From CAXMST01 sp035267205 (GTDB taxonomy: Bacteria; Actinomycetota; Thermoleophilia; Solirubrobacterales; 70-9): a DNA stretch of 9,286 nucleotides. The notes under the pieces are model-generated. The model was not told the DNA's origin, did not search any database, and worked only from the letters and a program-made list of their open reading frames with translations. The stretch is taken from NCBI GenBank assembly GCA_035267205.1, contig DATFLZ010000046.1, forward strand, positions 1-9,286. The letters run 5' to 3'. How positions within the stretch are numbered: the first letter of the stretch is position 1; every line of letters starts with the position of its first letter. Made by a program: the position numbers and the translations under genes. Of this stretch, positions 1 to 6,542 are shown one piece after another.

Positions 1-9
1 CCGCTATGT
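1..9. repeat. Direct repeat copy 1, CCGCTATGT (possible attachment-site half)
   Basis: The first nine bases of the window match 8746-8754 exactly and in the same orientation. In the minus strand this copy encodes the NIA at the end of the recombinase remnant. CCCCGCT-A is a plausible tRNA acceptor 3' strand plus discriminator base, so a tRNA gene on the plus strand may end here. Its body would lie outside the window and cannot be seen. A 9-bp match alone could be chance. Confidence 0.35.
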
Positions 10-312
10 TTGTCACTACCACGCTCGAGCCCTCCGCCAGGAGGGTTTCTGCGTTCTGGAAGGCTTCCGCGACGGTCTCGGAGACCGTGGCGCTGATCTC
101 GACCCGCGATTCCCGCTTGTCGTAGGTGATCTGCAGGTCGAAGGACTCGAAGACCTGGCGCTTGATCTGCACCGATGCGGTCCGGAGCGTCTCCGCAGGA
201 GTAGTAGTGGTGCTCCTTGCGGGCCTTCCCGTGCATCGACAGGGGCTGGTGGCCGGCGCAGCAGCGGACCATGCCCTCCTCCTGCGCCCGCAGGCGGGCA
301 CCGCGCGCGGCC
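1..312 (-). pseudogene. Large serine recombinase remnant (zinc ribbon plus C-terminal tail)
   Basis: Two minus-strand reading frames together encode pieces of a large serine recombinase. From about 312 to 198 one frame reads into the first half of a recombinase zinc ribbon (MVRCCAGHQPL, then HGKARKEHHYYSC). From about 196 to the window edge another frame gives the family's typical C-terminal end (VFESFDLQITYDK, EISATVSETVAEAF, ending VVVTNIA and running off the window). The frames meet near 194-200. The rest of the ribbon and the long coiled-coil that normally separates these parts are missing, so the join looks like an internal deletion with a frame change. The catalytic resolvase domain is absent as well: the region upstream is occupied by the next gene. 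No activity is expected. The family assignment rests on remembered motif style, not on a search. Confidence 0.72.
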
Positions 313-319
313 GATCCGA

Positions 320-1075
320 TCAGCGCGGCTGCTTGACCTGGAGCTCGCTCATCAGCGCGGCCATCTCCTCGACCTCGGGCGCGGCCCATTCGAACCCGGG
401 GGGCAGCGGCTTCGAGTAGAGCCGTACGTACCGCCGGTACTTGCGAATCAGCTCCGATCGTGAGATCTCCATCCGCTTCTGGCTCAGCGTGGTCTGCGAG
501 GCCAGCGTCCGGTTGGCGACGCTGATCTCCGCGTCGACCCGCCGCACCGTCCCATCCCCGCTCTCGATCCGGCGCTCGAACCAGCGGCTTGCCTCGATGT
601 GGGAGCCGAGCGGTTCCTTCGCGCCGGGGCGCTTGTACATCGCGTAGTTGTTGGTCGAGCAAAGCCACTTCGGCCGAGAGCGAGGCAGCAGGCGACGCCG
701 CAACAGGTAGAGGCGATGGCCGAGGTCGATCGGTACCTCGATCCACCGAGCGGGCCAGTGATAGCCCGTGACCCCGGGCTCGAGCCACTCCGAGAGCACG
801 CGCGCGGCGTCCGGGCGGAACCAGTCGTCGTCGTCCACCGGCACGACGAGGGCGTCATCGGGAATCTCGTCCCACTCGGCCGGGACCGCGCCCTCGACCC
901 GTTCGTGGTTGCGCTGGGCGATCTCCTTGACCCGCAGGCGGAACCGCTGGTATGAGAGGTCGAACGTCTCGTTCCAGAGTGGGACCTTCGGCAGCAGCCA
1001 GGGGTCGGTGAGCGCCTCGAGCGCCGCCTGCTCGTCGGCCCAATCGACGGTCCTTCTGATCCAGATGTAGATCAC
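320..1075 (-). CDS. Putative GT-A-like glycosyltransferase with DDDDWF motif, paralog B
   Basis: A 251-residue protein of a family I cannot name with certainty. It begins VIYIWIRRTVDWADE and carries PVDDDDWF at residues 79-86, STNNY at 140-144 and ANRTLASQTTL at 187-197. An acidic DxD-type cluster at the end of a hydrophobic strand is typical of GT-A glycosyltransferases, where it binds metal and the sugar nucleotide, so sugar transfer is the best guess. No signal peptide or membrane segment is seen. The GTG start at 1075 overlaps the upstream gene's TGA by four bases (GTGA), implying translational coupling; the similarity to its neighbour also begins at this point. The frame stays open further upstream, but that part lies antisense to the neighbour's coding sequence and is not credible. 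It shares many conserved blocks with the next gene, so the two arose by duplication. Confidence 0.72.
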   Translation of the reverse strand: MIYIWIRRTVDWADEQAALEALTDPWLLPKVPLWNETFDLSYQRFRLRVKEIAQRNHERVEGAVPAEWDEIPDDALVVPVDDDDWFRPDAARVLSEWLEPGVTGYHWPARWIEVPIDLGHRLYLLRRRLLPRSRPKWLCSTNNYAMYKRPGAKEPLGSHIEASRWFERRIESGDGTVRRVDAEISVANRTLASQTTLSQKRMEISRSELIRKYRRYVRLYSKPLPPGFEWAAPEVEEMAALMSELQVKQPR

Positions 1076-1842
1076 CGCGGCTCGACATCCTCCATCAGTT
1101 CGGCCATCAACGCCACATACGGTCGCGACCACGCGGGGTCCCGCCACCAACGGCGCCGACGGTAGATCTGCCGATACCGCCGCAGGCGCTGCAGTAGACG
1201 CCCGCTGTCGATCTCGCCGTCTCGACTGGTCGGGCGCAGCGACGTCTGTGAGGCGAGCGTCCTGTTGTTGATGCTGTAGCGCCCCGGAATCCGCGCGGCC
1301 TCGCCGCGCCCGGCCCGCGCGAACCACTTGGTGGCCGCGAGGTGGCCCTCGAACTCGGGCCTGCGGCCCGGACGCTTGACCAATCCGTAGTTGTTGGTGT
1401 CGCAGGTCCAGTGCGCCGGAGTGAACGGGAGCAGGGCTCGCCTGGTCGCGTAGAACCAGTGACCGAGATCCGAGGGGACCCCCAGCCACAGCGGGTTCCA
1501 GCGGACGATCTCGGCCGAGCCCCACGCCCGATCGAGAACGCGGACCAGATCCGGGTCGAACCAGTCGTCGTCGTCCACGGGCAGCACGCGCTCACCGTCG
1601 GGTATCTCCTCCCAGTCGGCGAGCGTGGCTCCCTCAACGCGAGCGAGGTTGAGGGCCGCGATCTCGCGCACCCTGCGGCGGAACTCATGGAACGGCATCG
1701 TGAGCGTCGCGTTCCACAGCTCGACCCTGGGCCGAACGCGTGGATCCAGCTGGCCCCAGAAGGCCTCCTCGTCGGCCCAGTCGAGCGTCGCCCTGATCGC
1801 GATGTAGGTGCGGGGCCGCCCGCCACCGGCCGGCGGGCTCAT
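1072..1842 (-). CDS. Putative GT-A-like glycosyltransferase with DDDDWF motif, paralog A
   Basis: A 256-residue paralog of the downstream gene and first in a two-gene minus-strand operon. Visible landmarks are TYIAIRATLDWADE near residues 12-25, RVEGA near 68-72, PVDDDDWF at 88-95, a VPSDLGH block near 122-128, TNNY at 149-152, KRPG at 156-159 and NRTLASQTSL at 193-202. All recur in the same order in paralog B. The acidic run followed by WF is best read as a GT-A DxD-like metal/sugar-nucleotide site, with the conserved NRT-ASQT block perhaps helping form the acceptor site; both roles are inferred. The ATG at 1842 is the first start just before the homologous region. No strong ribosome-binding site precedes it. 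Longer versions of the frame run into the divergent gene at 1900 and are rejected. Confidence 0.72.
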   Translation of the reverse strand: MSPPAGGGRPRTYIAIRATLDWADEEAFWGQLDPRVRPRVELWNATLTMPFHEFRRRVREIAALNLARVEGATLADWEEIPDGERVLPVDDDDWFDPDLVRVLDRAWGSAEIVRWNPLWLGVPSDLGHWFYATRRALLPFTPAHWTCDTNNYGLVKRPGRRPEFEGHLAATKWFARAGRGEAARIPGRYSINNRTLASQTSLRPTSRDGEIDSGRLLQRLRRYRQIYRRRRWWRDPAWSRPYVALMAELMEDVEPR

Positions 1843-1889
1843 CGGTGCGACGGGCGCACTGGTCGTCGGATCGCTCGCATCCGCTGCCA

Positions 1890-1895
1890 GTATTA
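1890..1895 (-). promoter_or_regulatory. Possible -10 element in the divergent intergenic gap
   Basis: The 57-base gap between the divergent starts at 1842 and 1900 must hold promoters for both directions. Its one AT-rich spot is GTATTA on the plus strand, which reads TAATAC on the minus strand, a fair -10 hexamer placed about 48 bases before the ATG at 1842. On the plus strand, CAGTAT at 1888-1893 lies six bases before the ATG at 1900, a spacing that would suit a leaderless transcript. No clear -35 is seen for either. Confidence 0.25.
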
Positions 1896-1899
1896 GCCG

Positions 1900-3591
1900 A
1901 TGCCTGGGCCCGCTGCTCCATCGAACCCGTCGAGCGACCGGGCCCTGGCGGCGTCCCGGTCCCGACCGCTGCTCGCCCTGCAGCGTCTGCTCATGCGCCT
2001 CGGTCGCACGCGGCTTCGAGCCCTGCTCGTGCTCGGCTACCGATCGCTCGCGCGGCTGGCGGTCACCTATCTGACCCGCGATCAGGCGGGGGCTGCCGCC
2101 TACCTGCGCGGCGGTCTCGCCACCGAGGAGTTCCAGCCGGGACTCTCCGACATCGACCTGGTGCTGGTGCTGGCTCACCCGGACCGGGAGCCGTGCGACG
2201 ACGCCGGGGTGGTGAGGGCACGCTGGCGGCGCCTGACCGCGGTCGCCCCCGCCATCGAGCTCGTGATCGACGAGCCGCGGATCCATTCCGAGACCGAGCT
2301 CGCGGAGTTGAACGGAGCGTCGGCGTTCACCCTCGGCCTCGACGAATCCACCGGCCCCGGCCGCAGCAGCGGCTACTACGACGCGGGCGACGTCTCGGAC
2401 GGGGTACGGATGCTCGAGCGCCCCGGGCTCGGCTCCGAGATCGCCGGGTGGCAGCGGCTGAGTGGTCGCGAGCGACGACCGGCAGCGCCCCGGGTGGCCC
2501 CGGCACCGCCCTGCCTCCCGGCCTGGCTCGAGCTCCTCTACGTCTGGCGCATCATGTTTCGATTCTGCGTCGAACCCACCCTCCCCCGGGCCACCAGCGT
2601 CTGCGTCAAGATGATCGCCGAACCGGCTCGGATCTGGCTCTGGCTCACGGACCGTGAACTACCGCCGACGCGCGAGCTCGCGCTGCGCCGCGCGGCCGCC
2701 GAGCTGCCCGAGGAGGCGGATGCCTTCGAGCGCGCGCTCGATCTGCAGCGAGCGCTCCCCTCCGCGCCGCGGGCGCCGCTGGCGGAGCTGCTGCCCGCGT
2801 TCGTGCGGCTTTCGGGCCGGGTGGCGTCCCTCGTCGGCCGGCAGGCAGGCGTGGGTAACGGCGAGCCGGTGCGACTTGCCGGCAGCCCACGCGAGCTCCT
2901 GTCCCCCCGGCCGACGGAGGCGACCGCCACGGGCAGCTGCGATCCGCTGCCGCTCGGCGACTGGCGCTCCCTGGCGTGCCCGGCCTCGGCCCCCGACGAG
3001 TCGTTCCGGCTGCTGCCGGGCGATCCGGCGAACCAGGCCGATCTCGCGGCCGCGACAAAGGCGGCCGGCGGTCCCTACCCCGCGCTGCGGGCACCGGAGC
3101 TCCTCGTGCTGCCCACCCGATCCCTCTTGCGCAGCCGGCTGCGCGCGGTCAAGTGCCCGGCCTCCGACCCGGTTCCGTTCGCGCTTGCGGCGGGGGCCGA
3201 CGAGGTGCGATTCCCAACGGTTCGCGGATGGTCCGCCGCGGATACGGCGGCCCGGGCCGTGGCCGAGCAGCGCGCCTGGCTCAGCGGGCGTCGTCGCGCG
3301 GGGAGCGGGATCGGATCCGCCGGGGACGATGACCCGACCGAGCTCGGGCGACTGCTGAGCGCGGCGCGCGGCGCCCTGTTCCTCGAGAGCGTCGAGGACG
3401 GCGATCCCGAGCTCTGCCTGACCGCGGTCGAGACGGCGCGGCGGCTCGCCAGGCGCTCCCCGGCATGGAGGTCGGTGGCGGAGGAGGCGATCGACGGGTA
3501 CAGCGGGTTCGTCCAGGACGGTCGCCGCCCGCCGCCGGGCGCCGCCGCGGCGCTGCGCGATCTGGTGGGCGACCTGCCGGCCTTCCGGTGA
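1900..3591 (+). CDS. Nucleotidyltransferase-superfamily protein, 563 residues
   Basis: The N-terminal part carries the polymerase-beta-like nucleotidyltransferase signature. A GG pair at residues 71-72 is followed, after 11 residues, by GLSDIDLVLVL (81-91) with the metal-binding pair D84 and D86. A later strand IELVIDEP (119-126) could supply the third carboxylate. Such domains transfer a nucleotide from an NTP to a small molecule or protein. The rest is helical, rich in Arg, Ala and Leu, and I do not recognise it. The length is well above that of minimal antitoxin or aminoglycoside nucleotidyltransferases, so a second domain is likely. The ATG at 1900 is used because it opens the frame after the divergent gap. 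An ATG at 1993 is an alternative; neither has a strong ribosome-binding site. The gene diverges from the DDDDWF pair and converges on the MGT gene. Substrate unknown. Confidence 0.75.
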   Translation: MPGPAAPSNPSSDRALAASRSRPLLALQRLLMRLGRTRLRALLVLGYRSLARLAVTYLTRDQAGAAAYLRGGLATEEFQPGLSDIDLVLVLAHPDREPCDDAGVVRARWRRLTAVAPAIELVIDEPRIHSETELAELNGASAFTLGLDESTGPGRSSGYYDAGDVSDGVRMLERPGLGSEIAGWQRLSGRERRPAAPRVAPAPPCLPAWLELLYVWRIMFRFCVEPTLPRATSVCVKMIAEPARIWLWLTDRELPPTRELALRRAAAELPEEADAFERALDLQRALPSAPRAPLAELLPAFVRLSGRVASLVGRQAGVGNGEPVRLAGSPRELLSPRPTEATATGSCDPLPLGDWRSLACPASAPDESFRLLPGDPANQADLAAATKAAGGPYPALRAPELLVLPTRSLLRSRLRAVKCPASDPVPFALAAGADEVRFPTVRGWSAADTAARAVAEQRAWLSGRRRAGSGIGSAGDDDPTELGRLLSAARGALFLESVEDGDPELCLTAVETARRLARRSPAWRSVAEEAIDGYSGFVQDGRRPPPGAAAALRDLVGDLPAFR

Positions 3592-3604
3592 CCCACCGGC
3601 CGGC
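3576..3604. terminator. Hairpin between convergent genes
   Basis: CCGGT (3585-3589) pairs with ACCGG (3595-3599) around a five-base loop. GCCGG (3576-3580) can extend the stem with CCGGC (3600-3604), leaving CCTT as a bulge. The hairpin covers the stop codon of the plus-strand nucleotidyltransferase (3589-3591) and lies just past the stop of the minus-strand glycosyltransferase (3616-3618). It could end transcription in both directions. No U-tract follows, so intrinsic termination would be weak. Confidence 0.35.
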
Positions 3605-3615
3605 CGGAGCGGCAT

Positions 3616-4842
3616 CTAAGCCAGCGCGAGGATCCGCTCGACGACCGGGCCCCGAGAGGCGATCACCTCGAGCTCCCATCCGCGCGCCTCGATCAGGCGC
3701 TCGCGAACCAGGGCGGGGTCGGTCAGAAGGGCGTCGAGCGCCCGGAAGACCGCTTCCTCGCCAAAGCCTCCGCGCGGAGAGTCGACCAGGGGAACGGCAA
3801 TCCCATGTCGCTGACAGGTCTCGGCCAGCGCCGGCTGATCGGCGAAGAACGGGTAGGAGACCATCGGCACCAGGTTGAAGATCGCCTCGTGGGTCGAGTT
3901 GAGGCCCTGGTGCGTGACGAACGCATCCGCCGATGCCAGCGCCCGCCACTGATCGAGATGGTCGACGACGCTGACCTTCGAGCCCCCCGCCCGCCGGAGC
4001 CGTCGGGCCTCCGGACGCGCCCCGCCGAGGCTGATCAGCCCGCGGGTCCCCGGTCGGCGCTCCAAGGCCGCGGCGATCGTCGTCAGTGCCTCCAGCGCCC
4101 GCTCCGGCCAGTAGCGCCACACGACGGTCCCCAGGGACACATACACGTTGAGCTCGTCGTCGCCGGCGTCGAACGGGGATCGCGAGGGGGCGTCCAGCCG
4201 TCGCTCGATCTCCTCCACCGCGGGCAGCGAGCCGTAGAAGGCAAGGGGCTCGAACGCGGCCCGCTCCGACTCCGGCAGGTACGTCGGCGGCTCGCAGTAG
4301 AGGTTGAGAATCGGGCTCAGCGCGGTGACATACGAGAAGGGGGAGGCGTCGCCGATCCCGAAGCGGTCACGCAGGGTCTCGACCGCGCGCCGGCAGGCGT
4401 CGGAGATCGACACCCGCTCGTCGGCCTCGAGGGTCGCGCGGTGCTGGGCCGGGACCATCCTGTGCCCAGGGCAGACGCTCACGTAGGGAATCCCGAGCAG
4501 GCGGCCGACGACGTGACCGATCACGGCGAAGGTGTCGTAGACGATCAGCGACGCCCCGAGCCGCGTCAGCTCCTCCGCGAGCGCCTCGGCGTAGGTGCCG
4601 GCGAACGTCACGTAACGGCAGGGCACAGGCAGGGACTCGCCGTCGGCGCGTTCGAGCGGATGGACCGCGAAGAGGTCCTCGAAGGTCCCTCCCGCGGACT
4701 CGACGGCGCCCCGGAAGCCGGAATCGGTGTAGACGTGGGCCCGGGCGCCCCGCCGGGCGAGATCAGCGATCAGCGGCCGCAGGCGCTGAAAGTGACCCGC
4801 CTCCGGCATCGCGAAGATCGCCACGATCGGCGCATCGCTCAT
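3616..4842 (-). CDS. MGT-family (GT1) glycosyltransferase
   Basis: A 408-residue GT-B glycosyltransferase, the usual length for the macrolide/UGT type. The N-terminal domain opens with a strand and loop, IVAIFAMPEAGHFQRLRPL (residues 6-24), where the His of EAGH is the likely catalytic base. The C-terminal domain holds VYVSLGTVVW (233-242) and the nucleotide-sugar signature FVTHQGLNSTHEA (308-320) followed by PFFADQ (331-336): H311 and E319 should contact the diphosphate and ribose, D335-Q336 the sugar. Such enzymes transfer an activated sugar to a small lipophilic or natural-product acceptor in the cytoplasm. The ATG at 4842 is chosen because GAGGGTGG lies a few bases upstream and homology begins there. 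The open frame continues upstream, but only as antisense to the ATP-grasp gene. It is divergent from the ATP-grasp operon over a 54-base gap. The acceptor cannot be inferred. Confidence 0.9.
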   Translation of the reverse strand: MSDAPIVAIFAMPEAGHFQRLRPLIADLARRGARAHVYTDSGFRGAVESAGGTFEDLFAVHPLERADGESLPVPCRYVTFAGTYAEALAEELTRLGASLIVYDTFAVIGHVVGRLLGIPYVSVCPGHRMVPAQHRATLEADERVSISDACRRAVETLRDRFGIGDASPFSYVTALSPILNLYCEPPTYLPESERAAFEPLAFYGSLPAVEEIERRLDAPSRSPFDAGDDELNVYVSLGTVVWRYWPERALEALTTIAAALERRPGTRGLISLGGARPEARRLRRAGGSKVSVVDHLDQWRALASADAFVTHQGLNSTHEAIFNLVPMVSYPFFADQPALAETCQRHGIAVPLVDSPRGGFGEEAVFRALDALLTDPALVRERLIEARGWELEVIASRGPVVERILALA

Positions 4843-4896
4843 GTCCACCCTCGATTCATGTGAGCCGATTCTCTCAGCGGTATCGTCGGCGCGACA

Positions 4897-5766
4897 TTGG
4901 CTCCCGCAACCTTCACCGAACGACTCGGGCGCCGCCGCGAGCTCTGGTGGGACCCGCCCTGGCCCTGGCGCGATCGGACGCTCCGCGATGCCGCGCATCG
5001 CCTGCGCGAGCGCCGCGTCTTCCGGACCCGTGACGAGGCCGACGCGGCCTGGCGGTGTTGCGCCGCGTGGCCGCGGACGCTGCTCAACAAGTGGAACGGC
5101 CGCGAGTTCGCCGCGCGGCACGGCTGCGAAGTCCCGGATCTCCTCTGGTTCGGCTCCGACCACGATGAGGCGCCACTCGAATCGCTCCCCGACCGCTTCG
5201 TGATCCGTCCGGCATTCGGGGCGAACAGGCGCGGGGTGTCGGTGGTCGTCGACGGCACCGAACTGCTCGGCGACCACCCGGTCACCCCCTCGGACCTTGG
5301 CCGCATGCTGCCGCGCGCGGGTCGGCTGCGACGCCCGGCACCCGTTCTGATCGAGGAGTTCATCGGGACCGAGGAAGGCCGCCCCGCGCTGCCGCTCGAG
5401 TGCAAGTGCCACACGTTCGCGGGCGACGTGGCCGCCGTCGAGATCGTGGCCCGCCGGAGGGCGCACGAAGCGAAGCACCGCTTCTACACGCCCGGCTGGG
5501 AACCGATCGCCGACCCGATGAACACCTACCTGCCGACCGCGGACGGCAAGTTCGAGCGGCCCGCCTGCCTGGAGGAGATGGTCGAGAGCGCGAGCCGGCT
5601 CGGCGCGGAGCTCGGCACCTACATGCGGATCGACTTCTTCATCGCCCCGCGCGGCTGCGTGTTTAACGAATTCGCCTCGCTCCCCCTCCGGGGCCAGGCC
5701 AACACGCCCTACTGCGACGAGCTGTTCGGCGGGCTCTGGGAGAGCCGGCACGGGGACGCGACCTGA
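4897..5766 (+). CDS. ATP-grasp ligase, TupA-like
   Basis: A 289-residue protein with an ATP-grasp layout. LLNKWNGREFAA (62-73) resembles the opening of TupA-like ATP-grasp proteins. DRFVIRPAFGANRRGVSVV (99-117) combines the first nucleotide-binding strand with a glycine-containing loop, VLIEEFIG (150-157) is the adenine-contacting strand, LECKCHTFAGDVAAVEIV (167-184) matches the central sheet, and MRIDFFI...CVFNEFASLP (243-263) supplies the metal-binding Asp and Glu/Asn. These enzymes join a carboxylate to an amine or thiol through an acyl phosphate; the substrate here is unknown. The usual Lys of the first strand reads Arg (R104). TTG at 4897 is the only start available: an in-frame stop lies at 4861, no ATG or GTG follows it before 4897, and starting later would lose the N-terminus. 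It heads a four-gene operon. Confidence 0.75.
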   Translation: MAPATFTERLGRRRELWWDPPWPWRDRTLRDAAHRLRERRVFRTRDEADAAWRCCAAWPRTLLNKWNGREFAARHGCEVPDLLWFGSDHDEAPLESLPDRFVIRPAFGANRRGVSVVVDGTELLGDHPVTPSDLGRMLPRAGRLRRPAPVLIEEFIGTEEGRPALPLECKCHTFAGDVAAVEIVARRRAHEAKHRFYTPGWEPIADPMNTYLPTADGKFERPACLEEMVESASRLGAELGTYMRIDFFIAPRGCVFNEFASLPLRGQANTPYCDELFGGLWESRHGDAT

Positions 5767-5771
5767 GTGCA

Positions 5772-5777
5772 TATGAT
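5772..5777 (+). promoter_or_regulatory. TATGAT -10 element, possible leaderless promoter of the dehydrogenase
   Basis: TATGAT differs from the -10 consensus at one base and lies in the 17-base gap after the ATP-grasp stop. Six bases separate it from the ATG at 5784, so transcription would begin at or next to the A of that ATG, the spacing expected of leaderless actinobacterial messages. The ATG also lacks a good ribosome-binding site. No convincing -35 is seen. This would be an internal promoter of the operon. Confidence 0.35.
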
Positions 5778-5783
5778 TGAGCG

Positions 5784-6542
5784 ATGCCCGCCGCCTTCCT
5801 GCAGCTCGGGGGCCGCGTCGCGGTCGTAACCGGCGGAGCACGCGGGATCGGCCTCGCCACGTGCCGGCGTCTCGCCGAGGCGGGCGCGTCGATCTCGATC
5901 TGGGACATCGACGCGACGACCGCCGAGACCATCGCCGGTGAGCTACGAGACACGGGGGCCGAGGCGCACGCGATCAAGGTGGACGTCCGCGACCCGGCCG
6001 CGGTCGACGCCGCCCGCGCAGCGACGCTCGAACGAGCGGGCGCCGTCGACATCCTCGTCAACAACGCGGGCGTGGTCGGCCGTTCGGCTCCGATCACGGA
6101 GCTCACGGACGAGGATTGGAGCGAGACGATTCGCAGCGATCTGACCAGCGTCTTCTACTGCTGCCGATCCCTGCTGCCGGCGATACGACAGAGCTCGGCG
6201 GGGTCGATCGTCAGCATCGCCTCGGTGACGGGCAAGGAGGGCAACCCGAACCAGATTCCCTACTCGGTCGCCAAGGCGGGCGTGATCGCACTGACCAAGG
6301 CCCTCGCCCGCGAAGCCGCGCCGGAGGTTCGAGTCAACTGCGTGGCGCCGGCGCTCACGGAGACCCGGATCCTCGCCGAGCTGCCGCCCGAGGTCGTCTC
6401 GTACGCCCGGGAACGGATCCCGCTCGGCCGCACGGCGCTCCCGGAGGAGGTGGCTGCTGTGGTTCACTTCCTCACCTCCGAGGAGGCCAGCTTCGTGACC
6501 GGACAGTGCTACGACGTCAGCGGTGGGAGAAGCAGCTACTGA
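5784..6542 (+). CDS. Short-chain dehydrogenase/reductase (classical SDR)
   Basis: A 252-residue classical SDR of standard length. The Rossmann loop TGGARGIG spans residues 16-23, Asp41 ends the second strand (IWDID) and favours NAD(H) over NADP(H), NNAG is at 93-96, and the catalytic residues fit S147, Y160 and K164 in YSVAK. The usual active-site Asn of the NLxxVF segment is Asp119 here (SDLTSVF). The C-terminus has the typical ITGQ-like SFVTGQCYDVSGG. It should oxidise or reduce a hydroxyl/keto group on a sugar, polyol or acyl intermediate; this family cannot be assigned a substrate from sequence. It lies 17 bases after the ATP-grasp gene, and its stop overlaps the probable start of the methyltransferase, so the three are likely co-expressed. 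Confidence 0.92.
   Translation: MPAAFLQLGGRVAVVTGGARGIGLATCRRLAEAGASISIWDIDATTAETIAGELRDTGAEAHAIKVDVRDPAAVDAARAATLERAGAVDILVNNAGVVGRSAPITELTDEDWSETIRSDLTSVFYCCRSLLPAIRQSSAGSIVSIASVTGKEGNPNQIPYSVAKAGVIALTKALAREAAPEVRVNCVAPALTETRILAELPPEVVSYARERIPLGRTALPEEVAAVVHFLTSEEASFVTGQCYDVSGGRSSY

Noticed and set aside
1076..2286. Upstream extensions of both DDDDWF genes to about 400 residues
   Set aside because: They lie antisense to, or in another frame of, neighbouring coding sequence, and the shared paralog similarity starts only at the chosen start sites.
2659..3615. Long open frame on the minus strand antisense to the nucleotidyltransferase
   Set aside because: Its translation is Arg/Gly/Pro-rich with no motif, while the opposite strand has a clear nucleotidyltransferase site and natural composition. 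GC-rich DNA gives many such antisense frames.
4843..5841. Upstream extension of the MGT glycosyltransferase to a 741-residue protein
   Set aside because: The extra part is antisense to the ATP-grasp gene and lacks protein-like features. The ATG at 4842 has a good ribosome-binding site and matches the family start.
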